From assembly GCA_022447365.1 (NCBI GenBank), contig JAKVBL010000014.1, positions 1-43,091 of the forward strand: DNA of 43,091 nucleotides, given 5' to 3'. The notes under the pieces are model-generated. The model searched no databases. It was not told the origin of the DNA and saw only the letters and a program-made list of their open reading frames with translations. Position numbers and translations under genes: made by a program. Positions 16,698 through 24,971 of this stretch are shown here, in pieces; the first letter of the stretch is position 1, and every line of letters starts with the position of its first letter. This stretch comes from Oleiphilaceae bacterium. GTDB lineage: Bacteria; Pseudomonadota; Gammaproteobacteria; Pseudomonadales; Oleiphilaceae.

Positions 16698-17108
16698 ATG
16701 CGCGTTAAACAAATTGCAGATGCACTAGAGATTAGCGCGGACAGCGTACGGTATTACACGCGCATTGGTTTTTTGGTGCCAAGTAAATCGCACAATGGTT
16801 ACAAGTATTACAGGCCCGCTGATGTGACACGACTACGGTTTATTTTAAGCGCGCGTTCATTAGGTTTCTCTATCAATGATATTAAGGAAATTCTGTTCAC
16901 GTCATCACAAACCAACGCGCCATGCCCGACGGTTCGGCGCCTTATTGAACAAAGGTTGAAAGAAACTGAACAGCGGTATCAGGACATGCATGAGCTAAGA
17001 CTGCGCATGCGAAAAGCAATCTCAGAATGGGAAAATACACCGGATCAGCATCCAACGGCCGATACGATTTGCCATTTGATTGAAGGTTTCACATCACTTA
17101 AATCATAA
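16698..17108 (+). CDS. MerR-family metal-responsive regulator
   Basis: This 136-residue regulator has an N-terminal winged HTH, MRVKQIADALEIS...VRYYTRIGF (residues 1-25), typical of MerR/CueR/ZntR. A long dimerisation helix follows. Metal-site candidates are Cys76 (CPTVRRLIEQRL), at the position of the ZntR/CadR/PbrR dimer-helix Cys, and Cys125 (DTICHLIEG). The paired Cys of the ZntR loop, or the CX7C of CueR, is not present: the loop reads WENTPDQHPTADTIC. Metal specificity is therefore unclear although the neighbour is a copper ATPase. GAGGAG lies just before the ATG. It probably activates the promoter at 16591-16621 and thus copA and the downstream genes. Confidence 0.85.
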   Translation: MRVKQIADALEISADSVRYYTRIGFLVPSKSHNGYKYYRPADVTRLRFILSARSLGFSINDIKEILFTSSQTNAPCPTVRRLIEQRLKETEQRYQDMHELRLRMRKAISEWENTPDQHPTADTICHLIEGFTSLKS

Positions 17109-17132
17109 CATTATTTAGAGAGGGAGTGGCTC

Positions 17133-19481
17133 ATGAATTCAAAAACGGACGATGCGAAAATTCATTCGTGTTGTGGCGGTGACAAAAAAGTATCAACCGC
17201 TAGTAAGGCGGTCGAGAGTGAAACACATACTGAGCAAGTCTCTGCGTCTTCGGGTGAGCTACAACTCAATATCCAAGGTGCAAGTTGCGCCAGTTGTGTG
17301 TCTAAAATTGAAGCGGCCTTAAAACAGGTCTCGGGTGTCACCAATGCTGAGATGAATTTTGCTGAACGCTCGGTGTTGGTGATGGGCAGTTCATCCTCCC
17401 ACGCATTGATTAAGGCGGTAGAGCAAGCTGGGTATAACGCAACATTAGCGAATACGGATTCAGATGAGGCTGCCATTGAAGAAAAGGAACAGGCGGACTG
17501 GGCATATTATAAAAAACTAATGCGAGACATGGTCATTGCATTATCTCTGGGTGTGCCACTGATGCTTTATGGCTTGGTGACGGGGGAAATGAGCGTCAAC
17601 ACGACCACTGAGCGGATCGTGTGGTTGATTGTAGGGATCATGACATTGGGTGTTATGGTGTTTTCTGGTCGGCATTTTTATGTAGGTGCTTGGAACTCCT
17701 TTAAAAATCACGCCGCGAACATGGATACTTTGATTGCATTGGGGACAGGAACAGCCTGGTTGTACTCTATGGTCGTTGTGTTTTTCCCCGGATATGTGCC
17801 TGAAATGGCGCGGCATGTCTATTTTGAAGCAACAGCCATGATAATTGGTCTCATTAATTTAGGCTTAGCGCTTGAGATAAAAGCACGCGGTAAAACGTCC
17901 GAGGCAATTAAACGACTGATTGGTTTACAAGCCAAAACAGCTCGCGTCATTCGTGATGGGCATGATATAGATATTCCGATTGAAGATGTTCTGCTAAATG
18001 ATCTTATCCGGGTTCGCCCTGGGGAGCGCATCTCTGTTGATGGCTTAGTTGTCGAGGGCCAGACAAGTATTGATGAATCAATGCTAACGGGTGAACCCAT
18101 GCCCATAGAAAAACGAAAAGACGATGAGGTCGTTGCCGGCACGATAAACAAATCAGGCTCTATCGTCTTTCGAGCAGAGCGCGTGGGAAAAGATACCGCG
18201 CTTGCTCAAATTATTAACATGGTAAAACGCGCACAAAATTCTAAACCGCCTATTGGTCGATTAGCTGATATGATTTCCGCCTATTTTGTACCGGTCGTCA
18301 TGATCATTGCCGTGATCAGTGCGCTGGCCTGGCTGAATTATGGCCCATCTCCTGAAGTAGCTTTTGCAATCGTTTCTGCGACCACAGTACTGATTATTGC
18401 CTGCCCTTGCGCCTTGGGTTTGGCCACACCGATGTCGGTGATGGTCGGTGTGGGAAAGGCGGCTGAAGCGGGGGTTCTTATCCGAAACGGCGAAGCGCTG
18501 CAATCTGCATCAAAAATAACCACTATGGTTCTAGATAAAACAGGCACTATTACTGAGGGGGCCCCTAAAGTAACAGATGTCGTTATAGTTTCAGATCATA
18601 GTCACAACGATGTGCTTTCTTTGGCGGCTAGCCTTGAGTCTGGTTCTGAGCATCCACTTGCCATGGCGATCGTTGAATCTGCAAAGGAGCAAGGTGTGCC
18701 GATCCATTCCGTTACTGATTTTCAGTCCATTGCGGGGAAGGGGGTTGAAGCCATGCTAAATTCTCAACGCCTGCTATTTGGAAATGAAAAATTGATGATA
18801 GACCAAGGGATCGAGCTTCATCATTACATCGACAAAGCGCAGAGGTTAGCAGCGGATGCAAAGACCCCTATGTATTTTGCTATTGATTCTACATTAGTTG
18901 CCGTAATTGCCGTCGCTGACCCAATAAAATCTGACTCAATAGATGCGATAAAGCGGCTACAGCATAACGGGATACGAGTTGTGATGTTAACCGGGGATAA
19001 TCGACTGACCGCAAAAGCCGTCGCCCGAAAAGCGGGGATTGCAGATTACGTTGCCGAAGTGATGCCGGAAGATAAGGCAAACAAAATACTTGAGCTTCAA
19101 CGTGAAGGCGAAATTGTGGGTATGACCGGTGATGGCATAAATGACGCACCGGCCCTTGCTCATGCCAACGTCGGCTTTGCGATTGGGACTGGGACTGATG
19201 TAGCGATAGAAAGTGCGGATATAACGTTGATGCGCGGCTCCCTACATGGGTTAGCGGATGCAATTGCCGTGAGCAAAGCAACACTGCGTAACATCAAGCA
19301 AAACCTCTTTGGCGCATTTATTTATAATGTCGCCGGAATACCATTTGCGGCAGGCGTCTTTTATCCATTCTTAGGGATACTGCTTAACCCAGTCATTGCT
19401 GGTGCAGCGATGGCATTCTCATCACTAACGGTGGTGACCAATGCTAACCGATTACGTCTATTTAAAGCGAAAGAGCACTAG
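17133..19481 (+). CDS. copA: Copper-exporting P1B-1 ATPase CopA
   Basis: This 782-residue inner-membrane ATPase exports Cu(I) from cytoplasm to periplasm. A Cys/His-containing N-terminal leader (HSCCGG) is followed by one heavy-metal-associated domain with GASCASC (near residue 50). The other elements are in order: MLTGEPMP (actuator), [10 protein letters not shown] in the sixth membrane helix, DKTGT (phosphorylated Asp), SEHPLA (HP signature) and [11 protein letters not shown]. Helix 7 carries N-x6-YN-x4-P and helix 8 carries MAFSS. Together with CPC these are the Cu(I)-type (P1B-1) ligands rather than Zn/Cd ones. It follows merR at 24 bp and leads the copper operon. Confidence 0.95.
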   Translation: MNSKTDDAKIHSCCGGDKKVSTASKAVESETHTEQVSASSGELQLNIQGASCASCVSKIEAALKQVSGVTNAEMNFAERSVLVMGSSSSHALIKAVEQAGYNATLANTDSDEAAIEEKEQADWAYYKKLMRDMVIALSLGVPLMLYGLVTGEMSVNTTTERIVWLIVGIMTLGVMVFSGRHFYVGAWNSFKNHAANMDTLIALGTGTAWLYSMVVVFFPGYVPEMARHVYFEATAMIIGLINLGLALEIKARGKTSEAIKRLIGLQAKTARVIRDGHDIDIPIEDVLLNDLIRVRPGERISVDGLVVEGQTSIDESMLTGEPMPIEKRKDDEVVAGTINKSGSIVFRAERVGKDTALAQIINMVKRAQNSKPPIGRLADMISAYFVPVVMIIAVISALAWLNYGPSPEVAFAIVSATTVLIIACPCALGLATPMSVMVGVGKAAEAGVLIRNGEALQSASKITTMVLDKTGTITEGAPKVTDVVIVSDHSHNDVLSLAASLESGSEHPLAMAIVESAKEQGVPIHSVTDFQSIAGKGVEAMLNSQRLLFGNEKLMIDQGIELHHYIDKAQRLAADAKTPMYFAIDSTLVAVIAVADPIKSDSIDAIKRLQHNGIRVVMLTGDNRLTAKAVARKAGIADYVAEVMPEDKANKILELQREGEIVGMTGDGINDAPALAHANVGFAIGTGTDVAIESADITLMRGSLHGLADAIAVSKATLRNIKQNLFGAFIYNVAGIPFAAGVFYPFLGILLNPVIAGAAMAFSSLTVVTNANRLRLFKAKEH

Positions 19482-19490
19482 GAGTACACA

Positions 19491-19847
19491 ATGATGATAT
19501 GGATTAATTTAGCAGGGCTTATCCTGATTGGGCTTATTGTTTGGTGGTTTTGGCTTTACAAAGCACAATCAACCCAGATAAAAGACGGCAGTATCAAAGT
19601 CCTTGTAAAAGACGGCGTGTATCAGCCTGCCAATATCACGGTGCCGGCGCATCAGTCCGTTCAGCTTATGTTCGTCAGAGAAGATGCAACGCCCTGTGCA
19701 GAAACGTTATTGATCCCGGAGTTGGATATCAATGAAACATTAGCGCTTAACAAGCGAGTGACGGTCACTATTCCTGCTTCCAGTGCCGGCGTTTACCCAT
19801 TTCATTGTCAGATGCAAATGTATCGTGGCACGTTGGTGATCAAGTGA
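19491..19847 (+). CDS. Membrane-anchored cupredoxin-domain protein
   Basis: This 118-residue protein has an uncleaved N-terminal membrane helix (residues 4-24, with LIGLIVWWFWLY) and then a cupredoxin-like beta domain facing the periplasm. Candidate copper ligands lie in REDATPCAET and in the C-terminal loop PFHCQMQMYRG, which has the Cys-x-Met pattern of EfeO-type cupredoxins. It is 9 bp after copA, and small cupredoxins often accompany CopA as periplasmic acceptors of exported copper. That role is inferred from context. Confidence 0.8.
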   Translation: MMIWINLAGLILIGLIVWWFWLYKAQSTQIKDGSIKVLVKDGVYQPANITVPAHQSVQLMFVREDATPCAETLLIPELDINETLALNKRVTVTIPASSAGVYPFHCQMQMYRGTLVIK

Positions 19848-19893
19848 TTAAACGCTTTTTATTAACGTAAAAGATACCAAAGCGAGGTGTATT

Positions 19894-20217
19894 ATGAGTA
19901 AACAAAAAGTCCCCTTTTGGCGCACCCCCAGTGGTTGGTCTGCCATAGGCCTTATTACCGCCGCGAGCTACTTCTTGCTGGTTGAGCATGGTGAGCATGT
20001 GTTTCCGTATTTACCTTACTTGATCTTGTTGTTGTGCCTTGTCATGCACATTTTTATGCACGGCAGTCATGGCAAAGGACATGAAACACATGAGCACACC
20101 GAAAAAACATTTAAAGAACAAACCGAGGACAATGAGCAATATCGAAAAGGCTATATCGAAGGGTTAGAGCAGGCCCGTAAAGGAAAACATAAAACGGAGA
20201 ATAATAATGCACGGTGA
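19894..20217 (+). CDS. DUF2933 small membrane protein
   Basis: This 107-residue protein has two short hydrophobic segments (residues about 14-30 and 36-53). The His-rich run MHIFMHGSHGKGHETHEH follows, then a charged tail. The layout (helices followed by MHxxMHGxHG) matches the DUF2933 family, which is common in copper- and silver-resistance loci of proteobacteria and has no known biochemical role. Metal binding by the His/Met run is likely but unproven. It overlaps the next gene by 11 bases. A 46-bp spacer separates it from the cupredoxin gene. Confidence 0.8.
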   Translation: MSKQKVPFWRTPSGWSAIGLITAASYFLLVEHGEHVFPYLPYLILLLCLVMHIFMHGSHGKGHETHEHTEKTFKEQTEDNEQYRKGYIEGLEQARKGKHKTENNNAR

Positions 20218-20860
20218 TTCTGATTATGGGCTCTGGGCACTAGTCATTATAAACTCAGCCATTTTTATCTTTTTTGCGTTTAGTTTTATCAAGCCGAAGT
20301 CGAAAACAGATTGGCGAAGCCTAGGTGTATTTTCCGCTTTTATCGTGGCCTTATTTACCGAAATGTATGGTTTCCCCCTGACAATATATTTTTTGTCAGG
20401 GTGGTTAGCGGAAAGTTATCCAGGGGTAGACTTTTTAGCGCATGAAAATGGTCACTTGTGGCATACTTTGCTAGGGCTATCCGGCGATGCTCACTGGGAT
20501 ATTTTACACATCTTAAGTAATGTCATCATCATTTTAGGTTTCTTTTTACTATCCGCTTCTTGGAGTGTCCTACACCACGCGCAAAAATCGCATAGTTTAG
20601 CCACTACTGGATGGTACGCTCGCTGCCGGCATCCTCAATATGTTGCATTTATACTGATCATGTTTGGCTTTTTGTTGCAATGGCCAACACTGCCAACCTT
20701 ACTTATGTTTCCAATTCTTATTGTCGTTTATGCTCGACTCGCCACGCGAGAAGAGCAGCAAGCTGAATCCGAGTTTGGTGATAGCTACAGACACTATAAA
20801 CAAACGACGCCAGGTTGGTTTCCCCGTATGGGTATTTCAAACGTTTCAAGCACTAATTAA
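20207..20860 (+). CDS. ICMT/PEMT-like membrane methyltransferase family protein
   Basis: This 217-residue membrane protein has about five helices. The C-terminal half carries the isoprenylcysteine carboxyl methyltransferase/phospholipid methyltransferase pattern: TGWYARCRHPQYVAFIL (S-adenosylmethionine-binding RHPxY), a hydrophobic hairpin, and then EEQQAESEFGDSYRHYKQ with the conserved ExE...F...Y..Y spacing. The substrate is unknown. Members of this family are often found beside DUF2933 and CopA in metal-resistance islands, as here, where the genes overlap. A lipid or small-molecule methylation role is the most that can be said. Confidence 0.8.
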   Translation: MHGDSDYGLWALVIINSAIFIFFAFSFIKPKSKTDWRSLGVFSAFIVALFTEMYGFPLTIYFLSGWLAESYPGVDFLAHENGHLWHTLLGLSGDAHWDILHILSNVIIILGFFLLSASWSVLHHAQKSHSLATTGWYARCRHPQYVAFILIMFGFLLQWPTLPTLLMFPILIVVYARLATREEQQAESEFGDSYRHYKQTTPGWFPRMGISNVSSTN

Positions 20861-20870
20861 GGATTACAAA

Positions 20871-21323
20871 ATGAACAAAGTACTACTGTCATTACTGTTT
20901 GTTGGAGGGGTGTTACCCGCGACATTTGCTGCTGCTCAAACGTCGATGAGTGCGGATGATATGCTTCGAAGTAATGAGCTTGTCATGGATGCACTAATGC
21001 AACGCATACAACGGATCAACGACGTCTCTGATAGGCAAACTCTCATCGTTGAGCATATGAAAATGATGGAAATTTATTTAACGAATATTGAGAAGAGACT
21101 CCAAAGTGAAACAGACCTGCAACACAAAGCACATCTGGAAGAAACGTACACAAATGGCCTTCAACGAAGTCTCGTTCTTATCGACAGCGGTTTAGCAGGG
21201 GGCGACTTTGTAGTCATGGGAAATTCGGTAGACGAACTTTTGTTTTATCTTGAACAAAGAATGTCAATTTTACAATCGTTAATGAAGCAGCAGCTCGGTG
21301 CCAATAGTGTTTTAAATAATTAA
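20871..21323 (+). CDS. Small periplasmic helical protein, unknown function
   Basis: This 150-residue protein starts at ATG 20871, preceded by AAGGA and 10 bp after the methyltransferase stop. An upstream in-frame start would lie inside the previous gene. Residues 1-22 are a signal peptide (cut near FAAAQ). The mature part is predicted all-helical, with repeated Met (MSADDM, ELVMDALMQRI, EHMKMMEIY, EQRMSIL). It somewhat resembles the helical Met-containing region of the protein at 1891. No family is recognised. Position in the copper operon suggests a periplasmic copper-handling role. Confidence 0.7.
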   Translation: MNKVLLSLLFVGGVLPATFAAAQTSMSADDMLRSNELVMDALMQRIQRINDVSDRQTLIVEHMKMMEIYLTNIEKRLQSETDLQHKAHLEETYTNGLQRSLVLIDSGLAGGDFVVMGNSVDELLFYLEQRMSILQSLMKQQLGANSVLNN

Positions 21324-21372
21324 AGAAATGACGAACATAAACAAGTTAACAATCGATTTATAGGAGGAAAAG

Positions 21373-21741
21373 ATGAGCGATCTAGATCACAGAGTCGGTG
21401 TATCAGAGGCGAATTTAGTCGTACGGCATTTAAAGTTGGTTGGTATTACCGAAGATAACATAGAAGCAATTATTGCTGGCATTGATGGGACCTTTGGAAT
21501 CGATGCAGTTTCATTTGAGGACGCCAAAAGTACCCTGCATATAGGCTACGATGCAACCCACTGCAATTTAGATGGCATTGAGACAATCATTCGTGACAAC
21601 GGGGCAGACATTTCGGACGACTTTTGGACAAAAATGAAAGAAGGCTATTACCAATTCGTTGACGAAAACATTCGTGAAAATGCAAAACACAAACCCTGGA
21701 GTTGCCACCGTGTTCCTCCTGGGCAAACCCATAAAAAGTAA
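21373..21741 (+). CDS. Heavy-metal-associated-like domain protein lacking CXXC
   Basis: This 122-residue protein has a pattern VVRHLKLVGITEDNIEAIIAGIDGTFGIDAV...STLHIGYDAT. It looks like the beta-alpha-beta-beta-alpha-beta ferredoxin-like fold of HMA/CopZ metallochaperones, but the metal-binding CXXC is absent. A His/Cys-containing tail (KHKPWSCHRVPPGQTHKK) might supply ligands instead. GGAGG lies 6-7 bp before the ATG. It is the last intact gene of the copper module. The fold assignment is by eye and moderately sure; the function is not known. Confidence 0.65.
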   Translation: MSDLDHRVGVSEANLVVRHLKLVGITEDNIEAIIAGIDGTFGIDAVSFEDAKSTLHIGYDATHCNLDGIETIIRDNGADISDDFWTKMKEGYYQFVDENIRENAKHKPWSCHRVPPGQTHKK

Positions 21742-21756
21742 TTGGTTCAATAGCAA

Positions 21757-21783
21757 CGATCAGACTTACGTTACGCCTGATCG
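21757..21783 (+). terminator. Possible terminator hairpin after the copper module
   Basis: CGATCAG (21757-21763) and CTGATCG (21777-21783) form a perfect 7-bp stem with a 13-base loop. It starts 16 bp after the stop of the last copper-module gene. There is no clear T-run, so termination would be weak or Rho-assisted. Confidence 0.4.
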
Positions 21784-21816
21784 TACAGCCATAACAAACA
21801 AAAACAGGACAACACA

Positions 21817-21999
21817 GTGGTACATAGTAAAAACGAAGCGGACAGAATTAAGTTACTTAACTTGGGAATAATTGAAAGAAACCCAGCTGAGCATGAAATC
21901 CATCAAGCGGTACAAGAATTCACAGGTTCCGTTATGCCTAACGCAAAATATTCACTGGAAAAAGCATTAAAAGCGTTTTCTTCAAGCAAAGACGAATAG
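21817..21999 (+). pseudogene. Short frame resembling the N-terminus of glutamate dehydrogenase (fragment)
   Basis: This 60-codon frame from GTG 21817 includes IERNPAEHEIHQAVQEF and then VMPNAKYSLEKAL. This resembles the first helix of hexameric glutamate dehydrogenases (pattern: RxPxxxEFxQAVxE, then NPKY, then LERL). The usual continuation (PER...FRVPW) is missing. If the resemblance is real, this is a decapitated relic left by rearrangement. If not, it is a small hypothetical gene. It lacks a convincing ribosome site. Confidence 0.4.
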
Positions 22000-22064
22000 A
22001 AGCGTGGCAAGTTTTAGCCGCTGGAAGGGGCAATTTTTCTATTACCGGCACATGGGTAAATAAA

Positions 22065-22233
22065 GTGTTAGTGAGTACTTCAATAGGGGCTTTGGTAGCT
22101 GTTTTAATAATAGGATTGGCGAAGTTAAATAAATTCGATAAAGACCGAAGTTTTTATCCAACGCTCACTGTTGTGATCGCGAGTTACTATCCATTGTTTG
22201 GAGTGTTAGAAAGTCGATTTATATGGCATGAGT
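22065..22233 (+). pseudogene. Membrane protein gene truncated by the IS481 element
   Basis: From GTG 22065 the frame gives a hydrophobic helix (residues about 5-18), then KFDKDRSFYPTLTVVIASYYPLF. This is a pattern I associate with a common small multi-span hypothetical membrane protein of marine gammaproteobacteria. The coding sequence runs straight into the left inverted repeat at 22234. The present stop (TAG, 22245-22247) belongs to the IS. The missing C-terminal half is not found on the far side of the IS, so the insertion was probably accompanied by deletion. Confidence 0.55.
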
Positions 22234-22258
22234 TGTGTGATTCATAGACATCATTTCA
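22234..22258 (+). repeat. Left inverted repeat of the IS481 element
   Basis: A 25-bp terminal repeat starting TGTGTGATTCATAGA. It pairs with 23232-23256, with two mismatches (C/G and A/G in the second half). Confidence 0.85.
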
Positions 22259-23225
22259 CTTTTCTCAATTGCAGGTCGCGTTGATAATTTGATAGCTGAA
22301 TGCGCTCGTCCTCAGTTATATAATCCTCGTGAACCTCTTCTCAAAGTGGGGCTTGTTCAAGTCTTTCACAGACAATATCCATTGGCGTTTTTCCCTTTAA
22401 CTAACCATGTGCCCGTTGCCAGTTGTAGTAATGCTGCCATTCGGGCAATGTTTCGTTTTTTAGTTCGTCTAGATTCAAGTTTACTGTTGAATAAAACTCT
22501 TCTTTGTCGGTTCTTTGCGACCTTTCAACCTTACCATTCAGGTGAGGAGAACCAGGCTTGTTAGGACGAAATTTGATGCCATAATCCATCAGCTTTCGCT
22601 GAACTTTCTCTGCGAAGAATTCTGTACCACGGTCGGTTTGTATTCGCTGTATTGGAAATGGCATTTCCTCGATTACCTTATCGATAAAAATAAGGGTGTT
22701 TGCTGCCGACCTCCGGTTAAACACATCCAGTACGCGATATCTAGAGCAGTCATCAATAGCAGTATATTGGTAAATTCCAGGAGCGATTTTGCATGTATCC
22801 ATCTGCACTCGATCACCTGGAATAGGTCTTTGGTAACGGATGAAGTCTTTTTTCTTCCGTTGAAATACTATTGGTTTAACGTCATGTCTGGTCAGCACCT
22901 TATGTATGGAAGCAAGCGATAATTGAACACTATGCTCGCGAAGAAGTTCATTTTGGATTCTCCGCGCACCAAGCTTCCTGTCTTTTCTCAGGCTTAGAAT
23001 CCATTCCTCTATCTGATGGTTTATTTTAGTATTTGGCGAGGTATGAGGGCGTTTAGAAACGTCCTGAAGACCGTCTAGACCATTTTCTTTGTATCGTTTT
23101 AACCATTTACGAAGAGTGGGTCTGGATATACCACACCTGCGGCAAACCAGACCTGCATTTTTAGTTTCTTCGTAAAGCTCAATCCACTTGAGTCGCTGTC
23201 TAATTTCTTTGTTCTTAGAGTCGTA
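22251..23225 (-). pseudogene. IS481-family transposase, broken by two nonsense codons
   Basis: The minus-strand frame from about 23225 to the TGA at 22251-22253 encodes about 324 residues. It has an N-terminal HTH region (NAGLVCRRCGISRPTLRKW) and a DDE/rve core with VQMDTC (first Asp), IQTDRGTEF (second Asp) and SPHLNGKVERSQRTDKEEF (catalytic Glu). It also has the YNWQRAHG and LKGKTPMDIVCERLEQ tail. The frame is cut by TAG at 22401-22403 (after AHG) and by TGA at 22341-22343, where Trp is expected. No ATG, GTG or TTG is available before the HTH, because an in-frame TAA lies at 23226-23228. The enzyme is therefore dead unless helped in trans. Confidence 0.85.
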
Positions 23226-23231
23226 TTATTT

Positions 23232-23256
23232 TGAAACGATCTCTATGAATCACACA
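23232..23256 (-). repeat. Right inverted repeat of the IS481 element
   Basis: Reverse complement of the left end with 23 of 25 matches, ending at CACACA. It lies 20 bp from the stop codon of the next minus-strand gene. Confidence 0.85.
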
Positions 23257-23275
23257 CATAAACGTCCTTGTTGTC

Positions 23276-24037
23276 TTAAATATTCTGACTACTGTTTTCG
23301 AAGACCGTAATTAAAGATTCATCCAAATAGGGACCGATCTCGCTAAAATCGTAAATGCTATTTATGTTCTTATTGCTAATGATCCTTTTGCATTTTAATT
23401 TAGTTAAAAATGAATCACTACTAGCAACGGTGAGAATATCTTGTTCAAGATCTCCAGCTAGTTTTTCAACCAATTTAGATTCTAACCTTCGCGAAATACT
23501 CTCAAAAGAAGGCAAATTTTCTTCGTTAGTGTTATCGACCCAATCTTTGGTCCTCGTTAGATGATTCTCTATTACCTCGAAAGTTTTTTCAATTTTTATG
23601 TTTTTCTGCAATCGGTAAGCAAGTATTGGGTCATGTTTTGAAAGCTCTAAAATAGCGCTGTCAAACTGAGAGGAGAAATCTACTCGCAGTTCTTCCTTCA
23701 TATCAATGATTAACGAATTAAATGCTTTCTCAAGGGCAATTCGTAGCTCTGCTTCGAATGCTGATTTATCTTTAGGCGAGAATGCTTGGTCATTCAATTT
23801 CTCTAAATACAGCTTCAAGTAACCGTCAATCGCGCGATCTGTATTAATTACTGAATTGATAAATACATTGCGTAACTCAAGGAGTAAATAAATTATTGTT
23901 CGATTACTTTCTTTTTTTTCTCTCTGAATTTTCCATATATATGTTGCTAAGGCTACTAAAATAGTTGCACTAGCGGTAATAAAGGATCCCAAAATCTTAA
24001 GTTCTATCATGTAACTCTCGTGCGATAAACTCATCAA
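23276..24037 (-). CDS. Membrane-anchored helical protein, unknown function
   Basis: This 253-residue protein has one membrane helix near the N-terminus (LGSFITASATILVALATYIW, residues about 16-35). A large, charged, predicted coiled-coil/helical cytoplasmic part follows (WKIQREKKESNRT...). The layout is a helical sensor or scaffold with a single N-terminal anchor. No catalytic motif is visible and I recognise no family. An alternative start at the Met of MIELKIL (residue 10) is possible. Base composition is AT-richer than the hydrogenase region. It ends 20 bp from the IS and is followed upstream by two other orphan genes in the same direction. A phage-defence or stress cassette is one idea, unproven. 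Confidence 0.7.
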   Translation of the reverse strand: MMSLSHESYMIELKILGSFITASATILVALATYIWKIQREKKESNRTIIYLLLELRNVFINSVINTDRAIDGYLKLYLEKLNDQAFSPKDKSAFEAELRIALEKAFNSLIIDMKEELRVDFSSQFDSAILELSKHDPILAYRLQKNIKIEKTFEVIENHLTRTKDWVDNTNEENLPSFESISRRLESKLVEKLAGDLEQDILTVASSDSFLTKLKCKRIISNKNINSIYDFSEIGPYLDESLITVFENSSQNI

Positions 24038-24094
24038 CTAAAGATGCTAACAAATGCAAAATTAGTTTTTGTTTATGAAGTAGATTAATAAGTA

Positions 24095-24910
24095 TCAGCA
24101 ATTTTGTAATACTGTGAAGATAGCGTTTTGCGCAGACTCTCTAAATTCACGACCAATTCTTGGTGTGTATGAAGGGTGGGGGGCTGATATTACAGTTGTT
24201 TTAAAATCGCCTTTTTGCAGGCTACCTACTGAAAACTTGAACGTTACTTTACCTCTCACTTCGTGATGCTGTATGTCTGTTAAGTTTGAAGAGTGTAGTA
24301 GCCAATTCTTTGATGATGGGCTATTAGAGCTCTTGGGAACAAGAACAACTTTTGGCTTGAAGTACTCGATTATCTGATTGTTCAGCTCGTAAGAAAACTG
24401 AATAGCTCTCTCTAAAAGCGCTTTATCGTATTTAGCCAACTGAGAAGTGAAGCTTTTAAAATCCTTACTTCCCCACAGCACTATGTTAGCCATGAGCGTT
24501 TTGTGTTCACCAAACCGCTTGTTGAATATCTCTGAGTAGAATTGCCACTTGTTGTTTGGCTTGTTAATAGGATCCCACAATGGGACATTCGCACCGTCGC
24601 TATTTTTGTACGCTTCGCTGAAATTGTCGTTCATGGCTTGTTGCACAAAACCCTCGTAGTGGGAAGGGGAGGAAGGAGACAAAATAGCGTCGAGAGATTC
24701 AGGAACATTAGGATTTGAGCCTAACCAAATTACATCAACTGATTCGGCATTGAGCTTACTTAATACTTTTGCTGTCTCGATTTCCCCGAAGATAGAGCCT
24801 CTAAACGGTATCGAATAAGAGCCTGTACCTCTCTTGAGCGCTTTATTTTCTTGATTTTCTACAAAGTCAGAAATACTATTGTTTATTGCTTCAAATATAT
24901 TCAACGTCAT
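24095..24910 (-). CDS. Putative uracil-DNA-glycosylase-fold protein
   Basis: This 271-residue protein has three spaced features of the uracil-DNA glycosylase superfamily. VDVIWLGSNPN (residues 58-68) sits where the water-activating G-x-x-P/N loop lies. A central IIEYFKPKVVLVPKS segment matches the strand before the second half. SAPHPSY (residues 242-248) matches the conserved HPS catalytic/DNA-intercalation loop. These are resemblances by eye; no iron-sulfur cysteines are present. Such proteins may excise a modified base, or simply keep the fold. It sits between two unknown genes on the minus strand, in an island setting beside an IS, which fits an accessory or defence gene. Regulation is not visible. 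Confidence 0.55.
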   Translation of the reverse strand: MTLNIFEAINNSISDFVENQENKALKRGTGSYSIPFRGSIFGEIETAKVLSKLNAESVDVIWLGSNPNVPESLDAILSPSSPSHYEGFVQQAMNDNFSEAYKNSDGANVPLWDPINKPNNKWQFYSEIFNKRFGEHKTLMANIVLWGSKDFKSFTSQLAKYDKALLERAIQFSYELNNQIIEYFKPKVVLVPKSSNSPSSKNWLLHSSNLTDIQHHEVRGKVTFKFSVGSLQKGDFKTTVISAPHPSYTPRIGREFRESAQNAIFTVLQNC

Positions 24911-24971
24911 GTCCTTATGATTTGCTTGCGTATTCTTTACAAAGCGACTTTTTAACTTTTTCGTAAGCTTT

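Larger units (their letters stand above)
22234..23256 (-). mobile_element. IS481-family insertion sequence (about 1.0 kb), inactivated
   Basis: Terminal inverted repeats at 22234-22258 and 23232-23256 match at 23 of 25 positions and begin TGTGTGATTCATAGA. Between them lies a single DDE transposase gene on the minus strand with IS481 features. I could not see a target-site duplication: the flanks (CATGAGT on the left, CATAAAC on the right) share only CAT at different offsets. The element separates the copper module from an unrelated minus-strand gene set and truncates the gene at its left edge. Confidence 0.85.

Noticed and set aside
20664..20870. In-frame upstream extension of the periplasmic protein at 20871
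   Set aside because: It lies inside the methyltransferase gene. The signal peptide begins at 20871 after AAGGA.
22515..22922. A plus-strand frame of 135 codons in the IS element
   Set aside because: It is antisense to the DDE transposase, whose motifs are clear on the minus strand.
22229..23263. Target-site duplication of the IS481 element
   Set aside because: CAT occurs on both flanks but at different distances from the ends. No convincing duplication.
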